In this document: piece after piece, positions 46,801 to 61,075 of the stretch
Numbering within the stretch: the stretch's first letter is position 1
Layout: each line of letters opens with the position of its first letter
DNA from: Megaleporinus macrocephalus
Lineage: Eukaryota; Chordata; Actinopteri; Characiformes; Anostomidae
Assembly (NCBI GenBank): GCA_021613375.1
Contig: CM038721.1
Coordinates: 6,159,986-6,223,985 of the forward strand
Reading direction: 5' to 3'
DNA length: 64,000 nucleotides
Notes under the pieces: generated by a model
The model's database searches: none
Told to the model about the DNA's origin: nothing
What the model saw: only the letters and a program-made list of their open reading frames with translations
Translations under genes and position numbers: made by a program

Positions 46801-47265
46801 CCGTCAAGAAATGATACAAAATCATGAATTCTGTCAGACAGATGAGGCTGAAGGATAGAGTGCTGCACTGCAGAATACCGACTAACAATAAAGAACATAT
46901 GTTTTAGACCACAACGCCCCTTTAAATATGTGTTACACTCCCTGTACGTAGAAACCCAAGTTTTGTGTTGTGTAAACTGCACATGTTGTGAATAGGCACA
47001 CACTCTGTATGTTTACTAGAAACAGAGCAGCTGCGGGAACGAGGCTTTGATCTCCGAGGGATTATCCCTGTTAAAATGAAAAAATAAATAAATAAATCTC
47101 GAGCAATAATAGACGTAAATTGAATTTACCGTGCAGATAGGGATTACGAGGCAAAGACTGCAGAGCCACCGAGTCTGAAACAAATGCGTTTCGGGCTGCG
47201 TGTTCAGAAACAAGCCGTGGACGACAGAGACGAGCCCTTCATTTATTTCACTTCCAGGAAGAAGT
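46801..47265. other. Unique DNA without recognised gene
   Basis: Nothing supported on either strand. Confidence 0.45.
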
Positions 47266-47269
47266 GGCC

Positions 47270-47870
47270 ATCGAGAAGTTCATCCATTTTTCAGGAGATG
47301 TTTCTGAAGAAATTAGATAGAAAACAATCCACTTGCAGAGAAGATGCCAGCCCTAACCACTGGTAGACCACCACAATCAGATAAACAGCACTTACAGCTT
47401 TCATCTTCAAGAGTGGACGAGAACCAGAATCAAGCTGCTGCAGATCTGAAAACATCAACAGGTGTTCCTGTCCATCTTTCCACTGTGAGAAGACACCTCA
47501 CAGTGCTATGGGTCTAAAAGGAGAAAGGAGATGTGCCTGTTTAAGAAGCTCCTCACCGAGAAGATAGAGAAAGACACATCAAACAAAGAAGATACCTTTG
47601 TTCTCAGAACAATGGACTGACCACCCCAGAGTCCAGAACCTCAACACCACTGAATGTGTTTAGGGTTATTTGGATGCTGAGAAGTAGAAACCAACTTCTA
47701 AGACTGAACATTGGAGGTGTTTGGCTGTTTAAGAAACTGAGAGTCAGTCTACTGAAAATAATGGAAGCTGTAATAAACAAACACCTGATATTACATTTAG
47801 TTGTTGATTTTCTGCCTTTTTTAAAAAAAATATATTTTAATATTTTATTTTTTTAATGCTTAAATCCAAA
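47270..47870 (+). pseudogene. Tc1-like transposon relic with N-terminal helix-turn-helix remains
   Basis: Around 47395-47515 the frame pieces read LQLSSSRVDENQNQAAADLKT and TGVPVHLSTVRRHLTVLWV, the order seen in the DNA-binding N-terminus of Tc1-like transposases. A stop follows at once. Further right, around 47590-47700, only vague C-terminal similarity remains (PQSPEPQHH*MCLGLFGC type). Confidence 0.6.
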
Positions 47871-47874
47871 ATAC

Positions 47875-48365
47875 AGTGTTGGGCAAAGCTTTTCGGCACT
47901 TAGGGACATCATTATATTTAAATATAGTTATTTTCCAGACAGGAAGCTCTTATTTGCTCAGCAAAACACTATTATTAAAATATTAAACAGTATTAATACA
48001 GTAAGTAGTGCTTTTCCATACATCAGTGTGTTTATTTAACCCTTTCCAAGCTTCTCCTTCTATAAACAACCCAGTATTATTATCAGTTCTCATCTAATAC
48101 CTGCTTTGACTGCTCAGTACTTCATTAAGCTAAATCAAGATTGCTGCTGAAGGAACTGAACACATTCATACAATGTCTGGGGCGTCCAGGAGAAATCTGG
48201 AACTACACTTTGTTCTTCAAACTGGATCAAGATCTGATCTACTTCTCTCACAATAACATATTCATGTTACTTTGTATTGTATGTAGGATTATTTACATCT
48301 GTTCTAATCATATCTGGTGAAAATACACTTATTAATCAGATAAATGGTTTTAAACACTTAGAATG
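47875..48365 (-). mobile_element. Tc1-type MITE family M, copy 2
   Basis: Reverse complement of the sequence at 15890 and 63604. The left terminus TACAGTGTTGGGCAAAGCTT and the terminus of copy 3 (TACACTACTGTGAAAGAGTC) are variants of one Tc1-like inverted repeat. Length about 490 bp, without frames. Confidence 0.8.
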
Positions 48366-49330
48366 GGAAAGAACTGACCAACTAATCCTATTGGACTGAT
48401 CTTGGATCAGGCTTTATTCTTAATGACAGCAAGTCGGGAAGGTTCTTTCACCTTAAAGCTTTTGCTCTAGACCCAAAACATCTGCACTACTCACTCATGG
48501 TCTCTTTCACAGTTAAAAAACAAAAAAAAGAAGAAGAAGACGAAGAAAAAAAAGGAAAAGAAAATTCCTGGCAATTCAAAATAAAGGCATGTTCCTGGTT
48601 AAGAAAATAAACAAACAGGTCCAAAAACAACCTGCGCGTCCAAGTATAGAAACTAGCCCAGAATGTCACAAATGTTTCCTTACTGCTATTTTTCCGTCCC
48701 TATGTATGTAATCACTGGCTAACAGCGCTAACAGGTCTTTTCTTTTTTTATTTTTTTCCCAGCAAGACTGATTATTCCCTCCGGGGAGGTTTTCTTGCCT
48801 TTTTTTCCGCCCCTCGTTCTTCCAGCAAAGTGCAAAAATAAATACCATGCTGTATGTGTTTTTACTTCGTTTGCTGTGGAATTGGGTCACGCACTAAAAT
48901 CAACCCGTTTCAGTCTCTCACTCCATCTCACTCTTCCTCTGTCTGCTCACATGCACGGCAATCGGTGGCGGTCGGCTCAGTTCGCATCTCATTTTAAAAA
49001 AAGGAAAAGAAAAAGAAAGGAAGCTCAAGATAAGACTTAACAAAGCAGAAATAAAGCCAGTGTACCAAAACACTGAGGCTATGAGGTTGAGAGAAAGAGA
49101 AACAGATACAGACACAAACCCGGGGAGAGATAGGAGCAGCCGCATACAGAGACAGACAAAGAGAGAGAGAGGTAGAAAGAGAAAGAGAGGTAGAGAGAGA
49201 GAAGAAAACAGCATGTCTCTCCTCCCCGGCGGAGGCAGTGAGGATGCATTAGGGATCAGATTTGACGTTCTCATTGACTCCGGCCTGCATTGATTCGCTG
49301 CTTGGACGGCCGCCAGGCCCAAGGCAGCAG
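48366..49330. other. Unique DNA with GA-rich patch
   Basis: No gene. A purine-rich stretch at 49084-49205 and runs of A/T at 48515-48565 and 48740-48760. Confidence 0.45.
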
Positions 49331-49569
49331 TGGCCTAGGCTCCATTCCGGACACATGAGTCATTATTTGTCCAAAAGTATTAGGACGGGCCTTCTAAAGC
49401 TAAGGTGCACCCATTGCTGACACTGCTCATATCTATAGGAAATGCACTGACCTATAGAACAATGTGTTCTGGAGCAGCCGCGCATGAGCCTGAGGTCACC
49501 CTGCAGAATGCAGAGTATGGGTGTGTTCTCTGGAGTGTTGGAGCTCCAACTAGTACCAGCAGAACCTGG

Positions 49570-49822
49570 GAGTGTCCAACTGAGTGGACAGTGAGTGGAC
49601 ACAGTGTTTAAAACTCAAGCAGCACTGCTGTTGTCTGATCCACTCACACCAGCACAACACACACTAACACAACACCACCAGGTCAGTGTCACTACAGTGC
49701 TGAGAATGATCCATCACCCTAATAGTACCTGCTCTGTGGTGGTCCTGTGGGGGTCCTGACCATAAATGAACAGAATAGTAAAGTCTACAGAGAATCATAT
49801 GGACTACAGTCTGTATGTAGTT
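49570..49822. mobile_element. Remnant of family P, copy 3
   Basis: CACTCACACCAGCACAACAC, GTGTCACTACAGTGCTGAGA and TACCTGCTCTGTGG occur in the same order as at 17370-17480. It is cut by an AT tract at the right. Confidence 0.65.
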
Positions 49823-49823
49823 A

Positions 49824-49825
49824 AA

Positions 49826-49891
<66 letters not shown>
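49824..49891. repeat. (AT)n microsatellite
   Basis: About 33 AT units. The following 49892-50455 is unique DNA without a gene. Confidence 0.96.
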
Positions 49892-49895
<4 letters not shown>

Positions 49896-50455
49896 TAACA
49901 ATAAATAAATAAATAAACCCAGCCAGCCTTAAACATGCACCCGTTGCAGTACACCACACTCACCAGAAGGGGGAGTTCTGCAAGGTAACCACACAAACAA
50001 GACACAAAGACATGGACTCCATGCAGCTTGAGACAAAGGCTCGCCCTCAGACACTGAACACACATCAGTTTATCTGACCGTCACTGTCACTGCACACAGA
50101 TCTGGCCTGGTCTGGGATCAGACGTGCACGTTCTTTCTTTTTTTCATCATCAAGGTCGTTATGTAGAGCAGAGTGTGCGCGGGAGGAGAAGAAAAGGGCC
50201 ACGGTGTCAGGCATTAGGTAACACAGCTCAGAGGGAGCAGGAGAACGCCTCAAATCAGAAGGCCATAATGGAGAGAAGGGGTTTATTTAGGACTGGAGCG
50301 GAGGAGATGGAGATAGCCAGGAGGAAGGCCACTTACATCACAACTTGAAATGAGTTTGCTTTCTCGTCCTTGAACGACTCTAAAACTTTAAAGAGGTCAC
50401 GCTCTCGACTCATCTTAGAAAGACGAGCTCTGTATACGCTACTGTGATGTACAGA

Positions 50456-50585
50456 CTATAAAGAAGATGGTTCCTCAAGGGGTTTTTAGGTTCTGTGTAG
50501 ATTCATGAACCTTTACATGATGAAATGGTTCTTCAGTGCTGTATATGGTTCTATATAGAACCTTTTCTTGAAATTGATTCTATGA
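50456..50585. mobile_element. MITE half with GGTTCTATATAGAACC palindrome
   Basis: The perfect palindrome GGTTCTATATAGAACC (about 50548-50563) and GGTTCTTCAGTG words are typical of a small fish MITE. Related words (TTTGGTGCCATATAGAAACT and GGGTTCTCC) lie at 51520-51550, so one MITE may have been split by the 36-bp array and its host element. Confidence 0.5.
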
Positions 50586-50689
50586 AGTCAAAGGTGTCGA
50601 GTAATGAAGTACAAATACTTTGTTAACTTACTGAAGTAGAAATGTTGGTTATTTATACTTTACTGGAGTAATTATTATTCAGCTGACTT

Positions 50690-51415
50690 TTTACTTCTAC
50701 TCCTTACATTTACACTCCATTATCAGTACTTTCTACTTCTTACATTTACACTCCATTATCTGTACTTTCTACTTCTTACATTTACACTCCATTATCAGTA
50801 CTTTCTACTTCTTACATTTACACTCCATTATCTGTACTTTCTACTTCTTACATTTACACTCCATTATCAGTACTTTCTACTTCTTACATTTACACTCCAT
50901 TATCAGTACTTTCTACTCCTTACATTTACACTCCATTATCTGTACTTTCTACTCCTTACATTTACACTCCATTATCAGTACTTTCTACTACTTACATTTA
51001 CACTGCATTATCTGTACTTTCTACTACTTACATTTACACTCCATTATCAGTACTTTCTACTACTTACATTTACACTGCATTATCTGTACTTTCTACTACT
51101 TACATTTACACTCCATTATCAGTACTTTCTACTACTTACATTTACACTGCATTATCTGTACTTTCTACTCCTTACATTTACACTCCATTATCAGTACTTT
51201 CTACTACTTACATTTACACTGCATTATCTGTACTTTCTACTACTTACATTTACACTCCATTATCAGTACTTTCTACTCCTTACATTTACACTCCATTATC
51301 TGTACTTAGTACTACTTACATTTACACTCCATTATCAGTACTTTCTACTCCTTACATTTACACTCCATTATCTGTACTTTCTACTCCTTACATTTACACT
51401 CCATTATTTGTGTTG
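50690..51415. repeat. 36-bp minisatellite, plus orientation, about 20 copies
   Basis: Unit contains CTTACATTTACACTCCATTA and TCAGTACTTTCTACT. Units with ATCAGTAC and ATCTGTAC largely alternate, a 72-bp dimer. The same unit is found inverted at 62460-62935. Confidence 0.96.
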
Positions 51416-51564
51416 TATGATTTTGTATAGCACCTTTTAGAAAACGGAAAAGAGAGTATAGCACCAAAGAGAGTTCTTTTATTGCCATGATGTCAAGCTT
51501 GTCACAACAGACAAACCCTTTTTGGTGCCATATAGAAACTGGGTTCTCCATGTAGGATGTATTC

Positions 51565-51812
51565 CATCCATCCATAGTCTTCCGCTTTATCCCACTAGTC
51601 TAGGTCACATCGCATGGCCAACACACACTCACTCACACACTCACACCCAGTTTAGAGTGAGTATCAACCTAACATGCATGTGTTTGGACTGTGGGAGGAA
51701 ACCGGAGTACCTGGAGGAAACCACTCAAACACGGAGAGAACATACACACTCCACACAGAACCACCCGGACCGGGAATCCAACCCGGATCATCTTACTATG
51801 AGGAGACAATGT
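51565..51812 (-). mobile_element. tRNA-headed SINE copy (minus strand), head truncated
   Basis: A CCATCCATCCATAG tail on the left, then the body with ACACTCCACACAGAACCACC. The right end stops at ATGAGGAGACAATG before the A box, and no 20-bp array follows. Confidence 0.8.
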
Positions 51813-52018
51813 TGTGTATGTAGTGTTGTGTGAGGGCTTGCCAAGTTTGCAGGTAGGCGGGCGATAAGGGTTGTGTTACGAGATGACATCACTTTGTAAC
51901 AGGTGCTCTGCAGGATATTTACATGCACACAAAGCTACAACGCTCTAAAGGAAAGAGGATAAAACTATAATGATGGTGGTTACCTGACATGACCTTTCCC
52001 ATATCCACTCACAGATCC

Positions 52019-52064
52019 CCCACCCCCCCCCCCCCCCCCCACCCCCCCCCACACCCCCCACACC
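52019..52064. repeat. C-rich homopolymer tract
   Basis: Runs of about 18, 9 and 6 C separated by single A. The flanks 51813-52018 and 52065-52140 show nothing else. Confidence 0.93.
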
Positions 52065-52139
52065 CATGGTGTCATGCTGCAGGGCGAGCCCTAGTGTGTG
52101 CAGCCGTATTAGTGAGTTAAAATGTAACTAAACAAAAGC

Positions 52140-52790
52140 TTTCTAAATGTAAATACCTATATACTGTTCTGGTTGTATAACAATAAAACTGAGTGTAACT
52201 ACATGTAACTGAAGGGAACGGTTGTCAAATCTGAACTGAAAATATCTAGTCGATGCTGCGCTGATGCCATGAGATAAGTTAACCCGAGATTTAACGGCGC
52301 TGTAAAGGTCTCCCGCGTTACGCCTATTTTTTCCCTGCACATAAAACTGTAGCGAAGAGTAGGAAATGAAATAGTGGGGGGCAGGCGAGTTACGGCGGCT
52401 CGCCTCTCACATTTATTGAATTTAGAGGGCAGGGCGACGGCCCAAAATGAATGGAGCTCTTTATTCTTCGTAATGGCCCGGGCCGCACTTCAAACACCAC
52501 CCGAGTTAGACCAACACAGGACCCCTGTTGTTTTAATGACGAGGAACACGCATGTTCGGAGTGTGCCGTCTCTCACACGCTCGCACACTCACATGCACGC
52601 TGAAGGCCATTTGCGGATCAATAAGGCCATTTGCGCAGATACGGTCCCGTAATTGCCACTTCGGAATCATACAATAGAGCAGATAGCATCTCGGCTGGAC
52701 ACGATCCTCCACTAACCTCCATTAAAGACAATCATCATTACAATTATCGGCCTGTACATAAAACACAAGGGGTATTGTTTATATGCTGCA
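52140..52790. other. Unique block; candidate conserved non-coding DNA
   Basis: Repeat-free, CpG-containing, with duplicated AAGGCCATTTGCG words (52602 and 52622) and CATTAAAGACAATCATCATT. No convincing frame. Appearance suggests regulatory DNA; not provable here. Confidence 0.35.
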
Positions 52791-53139
52791 GTCATCTGAG
52801 CCAGTCAGAAGTTTGGGGATATATCAGCGTGTGTTTAATATATATAGTTTGCCGTAACCATATCGCTGCTGTCTTTTATATTTTTTTTGGTTCAAGTTTC
52901 AAGTTTATTTGTCATTTGCACATCATGTCAGGACATAACATGCATTGAAATGCTGGGGGTGAGGCTCAGATAATAACTCTACAGCAGGGCAGCAATTATA
53001 TATAGTAACAAAAACAGTGCAAACATAACAATAAATAGATAATAATGAAGTAAAAAATAAGCTAAAATATAAACATTTAGTAATTATTGAAATATATAAG
53101 GTAATATACAAAACATACACAAGATATATACATAATATA

Positions 53140-53850
53140 TACAAATATGTATATAATCCAGACATTGCATGTATAATTGAAGTTTTCTGACAGCAGTACC
53201 ATGTAATGTGGACATTTTTGTTTAGTTTGTAAAGTTTAGTTTGAAAAATGAAAGTGTGTGTATTTCCACCTAGTGGTTCAGATAGGAATTGCAGGGAGCA
53301 GGCCGGTTGGCTCCTCTTCCTGGATGAAACACTAGCTGGAAATACAGAAATTAAGCTCATTTGTTTAACGCCATCGATGGGCTCTCGGGATCGACTAAAC
53401 TGGAGAAATATCAGCCGATCACCGATCACATATTTTCATTGAAAATCGTCTGATATCGATACATAGACGTATCCTTCCGAGATCCTTCCATCTCTAGTAA
53501 AAAACATTTAATTATTTATTTGTTTGTTTGTTTGCTTGTTTCAATGTATTTACTAATTTGCATTTTCCATACTGCGCCAAAGTTTTCTGATCTGAGTGTG
53601 TAGAATCATACACAACCATTGGTGTAGAAACCCATTGCCATCAGAAACAGGTAGATTTGTCCCACCCAAAAATTAAACCACACAAAAGAGGAAACTGTTT
53701 AAAAACACTTGGTCTTTCATTTTGTTAAGGCTTGTGTTGAGAATATTTTTTTTGGTTATATGTGTATATAATCCAGACCTTGCATGTATGATTTAAAAGT
53801 TTTCTGACAGTACCATGTAATGTGGAGCACAATATTTAGTTTGTAAATTG
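53140..53850. repeat. Duplicated segment of about 90 bp
   Basis: 53150-53240 and 53760-53850 share ATATAATCCAGAC, TTGCATGTAT and GTACCATGTAATGTGGA in order, with substitutions. The interval between carries a TATCGATAC-type word cluster near 53450. No gene. Confidence 0.65.
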
Positions 53851-55085
53851 ATCTTTAATTGGATTTATCTAATAATAAACAGAAGTACAGATAATGTTGT
53901 ATTTTGTTTATTTATTAGTTAATTTACTGTAATTCCACTAATGTTGTTCTACGTCACTATACATACAGTGATTTACTACCTTACTTATAGTGGAATCGGC
54001 TTAAAGGTAATATTTTAGGGGTTAGGGTGGGCCCTTGTATACAACACATTCTCCATCAGCCTGAAGAACAATTTCACAAGAACAATCTTTTACAATATTT
54101 CAATCAAAAACTAACTGCCTGAGCGCAAATGACAAACCTTATGGCATCTCATTGGCTGTGTCCTCACTCCCCATCTTTAGCTGGCTTGGTTCTCTCTTGG
54201 TGGTTTACCACTGAGTTCACCATTTCCCTGCAGTTCTACTAGGAGGTAATCCCACTTCTGACACCAACGTGGCACTGGCGTAGAGTGAGAAGACGCTCTA
54301 AACATAGCACCTCAGATAAAATCTTTTTTATGGAACAGAAGCAGACAAGACTCTTCTACCAGTGCCGTGGCCACCAATAGTACTTTGTGCTCGCCGGTAC
54401 ATGTGGCCATGCATTGTGCACGTCCATGGCCGAATGAGCCAGCAGCAGGACGCTACAGTAGTAACAGTCTTACTCGAGTGTGAGGTTCAGACTTCTTTAC
54501 CCACCGTAAAAGGTCACAGAGTAACAGCATGCAAGATCTTAGTCTAGTCTTAGTTGGGTGACAACAAAGTAGGCCTCAACCTAAAAGCAGGCCTTTGGCT
54601 ACAAAAGTAATGAGCTGTCACTCAGAAGTTGCATACAGTGACAGAGGCCCTGTCGAAAATTCTCTTGTTACTGCAAAATCAATATCGTGAGTCTCCCCAC
54701 GGCCAAAAAAAGAGCAACACCACCACCATTCTGAACCGCAATCAAGCACTTCCAGGCACACATGCAGCAGGAGAGAGGGAGAGAGGGAGATGATAGAGAG
54801 AGAGAGAAATAAGTGGCTATAAAGCACTTCTACATGCCAAACTTGACACTGCTGCCCTGTAATGACCCTCTTTCAGCTAAAGAAAGCTTGAACAAATACC
54901 AATCTGTGCTATCTCTGTCTCCATTCACTCTCTGCACTTTACCTCTCCTCTCCTTCCCTTCTCCAATCCAACTAACAGTTTTCTCTCTCTCTTTCTCTCT
55001 CTTCCTATAGAACTGTGTCTTATTGGGACAATCAGTGAGTTGTAAAGAGAGTCGTACAGGTTGGTTTGGTGTAAAATGCTTCATT
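53851..55085. other. Unique DNA without recognised gene
   Basis: Mixed sequence with short GA (54775-54808) and CT (54983-55002) runs. No domain-bearing frame. Confidence 0.45.
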
Positions 55086-55087
55086 CA

Positions 55088-56215
55088 AGTGGTGGGGATG
55101 GGAAGCAAATCCCAGAGACTCCACACTTGACTCAGACTTAAATCCCAGAGTCTTGACATTCGACAGACTCCAATTGCATGGATTTGACTCTCGATTCAGA
55201 CTCAAATTCAAGAGACTTGACACTGAACTCAGACTCCAATTGCATGGATTCGACACTTGATTCAGACTCAAATTCCAGAGACTTGACACTCAACTCAGAT
55301 TCCAATACCAGAGACTTGACACTCGATTCAGTCTCAAATTCCAGAGACTTGACACTGAACTCAGACTCTAATGCCAGAGACTTGACACTCGACTCAGACT
55401 CCAATTGCATGGATTCGACACTTGATTCAGACTCAAATTCCAGAGACTTGACACTCAACTCAGATTCCAATACCAGAGACTTGACACTCGATTCAGTCTC
55501 AAATTCCAGAGACTTGACAATCAACTCAGATTCCAATACCAGAGACTTGACACTCAGACTCAAATCCCAGAGACTTGACACTTGATTCAGACTCAAATCC
55601 CAGAGACTTGACACTCGACTCAGTCTTAAATTCCAGAGACTTGACACTCAACTCAGATTCCAATACCAGAGACTTGACACTCAGACTCAAATCCCAGAGA
55701 CTTGACACTTGATTCAGGCTCAAATCCCAGAGACTTGATACTCAACTCAGACTGAAATCCCAGAGCCTTGACACTTAGACTCCAATACCAGAGCCTTGGC
55801 ACTCAGTCTCCAATACCAGAGACCTGACACTCAGACTCTAATACCAGATAATCCACACTCAACTGAGACTCCAATACCAGAGACTTGACCCTCAACATAG
55901 AATCCAATACCAGAGACGTGACCCTCAACTCAGACTCCAATACCAGAGAATCCACACTTAACTCAGAATCCAATACCAGAGATGTGACCCTCAACTCAGA
56001 CTCCAATACCAGAGATTTGACTCTCAACTCAGACTTAAATACCAAAGAATCCACACATAACTTAGACTCCAATAACAGAGACTTGACACTCAACTCAGAC
56101 TCAAATCCCAGAGACTTGACACTCAACCCTGTCTCAAATCCCAGAGACCCCACACTTGACTCAAATGCGACAACTTTTACCTCAGAGACTCAAGACTCGG
56201 ATCCAAGTCCCAGAT
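55088..56215. repeat. 33-bp minisatellite, about 34 copies
   Basis: Unit contains CCAGAGACTTGACACTCAAC and TCAGACTCCAATA. Since 33 bp equals 11 codons, repeats of DLTLNSDSNTR on the plus strand and of related acidic/serine-rich type on the minus strand give frames up to 169 codons. These lack any gene context. Confidence 0.96.
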
Positions 56216-57510
56216 ACTCAAAGCTTGCCAGAACTCCCAGTGAACTTTAATGTACCTTCTGAGCTCTTATGGTTGATAAGGGGTAAAACAGTGAAGAGTC
56301 TGACAATAATATGTTTTCTCTGGGGACTAATTTGCTGCACACCCTCCTGCAAGTACCTCTTCACTGGGAATATATTTAAAATAGGTTTTGGGCCAAAACA
56401 TTATAAAACAACATCTCAGGCATCAAGCAGTGTATTCATAACTATTTCATGTAATAATTTTATAATAACTGTAGACATAGAGGGGTCATCTGGTTCCTTT
56501 CTCCACCACGGTGTGCAATTGTGTGCTGACTCGGCAAGTTTGTCTAGAATGATCTCTTGCACTAAACCACTCTGTAAATTACTTTATTTACAGTTTAATT
56601 TAACAGAAAATGTTGCTTTTCTAATAAAAGCTTCCATTTATGTAGAAAAATGTCTTTTTGTCTTTGCGAGAAAGACTACATTCCCTAAAAATTGATTTTA
56701 CAACATTAATTATATTTAATTCGTATAATTTGGAACACAGTATGGTCATTTTTCATCAAAATGAGAGTTTATAACTACAACTCAATCATACCAGAATTAA
56801 TGAAATGAAATGGAACTGTTGTGAAATGTGATATTTCACTAAGCACGGAATTGTTTCCTAAAGAATTTTAATCAAGTCTAATCACTGTGAGGTAAAGGAA
56901 GTACAACTGAGAAGCAGGCAGAGCGATTTGAGGCTAACCATTCTGCTGATGGAGGGCAGTCAAAGAACACAGAGAAAGCAGAGAAAAGCTGGAATGTAAA
57001 CAGCTGGAGCGGCAGCATCTTAAAAGACTTACATTAGGATCTATAAATGTTTACATTAACAATAAAACGTCATATTCACATGCATGATTGTTAGCATGAA
57101 GCATGCAGTGAAGACGTTTTATGTAGTGTCGCTAAAGATTAGAGGTATTTTCACTGGCAATCTAGCAGTAACACATATAAACTGTACCCCCAACAAGCTG
57201 TGCTGTATAGATAGATCATGCAAATGTAAATAATTAAAACAATTATTAAGAAACAATACTGAGAAATATGTATAATTAAAATATGTATAATTAAAATATG
57301 TATAATTAGAGTCATTAGGATGACAAGAATATATCATGTAAAAGGTTGAGTATGTACATTTACATATGTAATATTATTTGTAGCATATACAGATAATTAT
57401 GTACACCATATGTAATTAGTAATAAAACAGTTATTAATATAAGGCTAGGCTAACATACATAATAAGATTAAAGCTAGAATAATGCTATTACCCAAACCGG
57501 TTGGGGAAAC
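56216..57510. other. Unique AT-rich DNA
   Basis: A plus-strand frame continues from the minisatellite to 56695 (179 codons from an ATG in the last repeat) but has no domain I recognise. A short triplicated TATGTATAATTAAA lies at 57265-57307. Confidence 0.45.
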
Positions 57511-57514
57511 TTGC

Positions 57515-58030
57515 TTTACGTGAGTCTGAGTCAAGTCTCAAGTCTTTAGGAGTTGCCTGTTGAGTTTCAGGGATTCCAGTTAAGTCTCAAGTCTCTAGGA
57601 TTACAGTCTGAGATGGGTGTTGTGTCTCTGGGATTCAAGTCAAGTGTCTGGGGTTTGAGTCGGAGTTAAGATTCTGTTTTAAAGTACAGGTCAAGTCTCA
57701 AATCACTGGAATTAGAGTCAAAGTTAAATGTTGAGTCTCTGGGGTTTGAGTCTGAGACAAATCTCAAATCTCTGAGATGTGAGACACAGTTGAATCTCAG
57801 GGATTTGAGTCTGATTTGAGTCTCGGATCTCTAAAGTGTGAGTCTAGTCTCTGTGATTTATGTCTGAGCCAAGTGTAGAGTCTGAGTTGAGTCTCTGGGG
57901 TACAAGTTGAGTTGGGGTACAAGTCTCTGATGTGTGAATCCTAGTGGAATGTCCAATTACTGGGATTCAAGCATGGATCAAGTCCATGGGATCTGAGTCT
58001 AAGTTGAGTCTCTGGGAGTCTTGAATCACT
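57515..58030. repeat. Degenerate inverted relative of the 33-bp minisatellite
   Basis: GAGTCTGAGTCAAGTCTCAA and CTCTGGGATTCAAGTCAAG words recur. They are the complement of the unit at 55088-56215 in diverged form. Confidence 0.8.
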
Positions 58031-58595
58031 GAGATATAAAGAATTTAATTTTAAATAATTAGCATTATTTATTACTGTAAAACAATGAGTCTGATATACC
58101 AAACTAAAGCGCTACATGAAAAGTTTGGTTTGTACGGTAAGAGTGCTAACTAGTGTGACATCTGGGACTTCATCTAGATTAGCTGAAAACTTCAGGTGAA
58201 TTAGCTATCGCACTAGTGAGCACACAACTGAACTATACACTACTCGTACTAGCACACTAACAAACCACCTGCTACACACTTTTAACTGCACCGCATTTAC
58301 TGCATGTAGCACTTCAGTCCCAACACTAACCATTACCTCAGCAGCCAGAGAATCAGCTGTAGCCTCTTTACTGAGTCTAATAAAAGCTGGACTTCTAAAA
58401 GGAAAGTATTTTCATTGAAAACCACAGTTAAAACTGGGGGGGGGAATTTTGGTCCCCACAAAGTGACAAATACACACACACAGGAACACACAAACACACC
58501 GCACTTAGTCTGCTGCACTCCTGTCCTCCTACTCACAACAGTCTGATCTCCAGGTTGTTTGGAGAGAGCAGCTTTATGACATCCATCACTGAGTC
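58031..58595. other. Unique DNA without recognised gene
   Basis: Mixed sequence. A GGGGGGGG run at about 58436-58443. Confidence 0.45.
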
Positions 58596-58597
58596 AC

Positions 58598-59640
<1,043 letters not shown>

Positions 59641-59649
59641 ACAGTGTGA

Positions 59650-61075
59650 ACTGGGGGTAGAACGTTCTTAAAAAGAGTAACTTGGGGAAGACGTTCTAGA
59701 ACAGTGAGAATTGGGTGCAGAATGTTTTAGAACAGTGTAAACTGAGAAGAATAGTCTTCAATGGTGTTAATGGAGCAGTCTAGAACAGTGAGAATTGGGT
59801 GCAGAATGTTTTAGAACAGTGTAAACTGAGAAAAGCAATCTACAATAGTGTTAATGGAGCAGTCTAGAACAGTGAGAATTGGGTGCAGAATGTTTTAGAA
59901 CAGTGTAAACAGAGAAGAGCAGTCTAGAACGGTGATAATTTGGTGCAAAATGTTTTAGAACACAACAGAGAGGAGCAGTCTTGAACAGTGAGAAGTGGGT
60001 GCAGAATGCTTTAGAATAGTGTAAACACAGAAGAACAGTCTACAATAGTGTTAATGGAGCAGTCTAGAACAGTGAGAATTGGGTGCAGAATGTTTAGGAC
60101 TGTGTAAATGGAGAAGAACAGTCTAGAACAGTGAGAATTGGGTGCAGAATGTTTTAGAACTGTGTAAACAGAGAAAAGCAGAATGTCTTAGGACTGTGTA
60201 AACAGAGAAGAACAGTCTAGAACAGTGAGAATTGGGTGAAGAATGTCTTAGGACTGTGTAAATGGAGAAGAACAGTCTAGAACAGTGAGAATTGGGTGCA
60301 GAATGTTTTAGAACAGTTTAAACAGAGAAAAGCAATCTAGAACAGTGAGAATTGGGTGCAGAATGTTTTAGAACAGTTTAAACAGAGAAAAGCAGTCTAG
60401 AACAGTGAGAATTGGGTGCAGAATGTTTTAGAACAGTTTAAACAGAGAAAAGCAGTCTAGAACAGTGAGAATTGGGTGCAGAATGTTTTAGGACTGTGTA
60501 AATGGTGAAGAACAGTCTAGAACAGTGAGAATTGGGTGCAGAATGTTTAGGACTGTGTAAATGGAGAAGAACAGTCTAGAACAGTGAGAATTGGGTGCAG
60601 AATGTTTAGGACTGTGTAAATGGAGAAGAACAGTCTAGAACAGTGAGAATTGGGTGCAGAATGTTTAGGACTGTGTAAATGGAGAAGAACAGTCTAGAAC
60701 AGTGAGAATTGGGTGCAGAATGTTTTAGGACTGTGTAAATGGAGAAGAACAGTCTAGAACAGTGAAAATTGGGTGCAGAATGTTTTAGAACAGTGTAAAC
60801 AGAGAGGAGCAGTCTAGAACAGTGAGAATTGGGTGCAGAATGTTTTAGAACAGTGTAAACATAGAGGAGCAGTCTAGAACAGTGATAATTGGGTGCAGAA
60901 TGTTTTAGAACTGTGTAAACATAGAGGAGCAGTCTAGAACAGTGATAATTGGGTGCAGAATGTTTTAGAACTGTGTAAACAGAGAGGAGCAGTCTAGAAC
61001 AGTGAGCATTGGGTGCAGAATGTTTTAGGACTGTGTAAATGGTGAAGAACAGTCTAGAACAGCATGGATTGTGGA
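59650..61075. repeat. 60-bp minisatellite, about 23 copies
   Basis: Unit contains GTGAGAATTGGGTGCAGAAT, GTTTTAGAACAGTGTAAAC and GAGCAGTCTAGAACA. Units differ in AGAACAG versus GGACTG. The 20-codon period creates a 182-codon minus-strand frame that simply repeats the unit. Confidence 0.96.

Noticed and set aside
55138..56250. Repeat proteins with an 11-residue period on both strands
   Set aside because: Both strands are open for the same reason (33-bp period); no signal peptide, splice or promoter context.
56156..56695. 179-codon plus-strand frame beyond the 33-bp array
   Set aside because: Unusually long for AT-rich DNA, but it begins in a minisatellite, has no recognisable domain and no sign of splicing; kept only as a curiosity.
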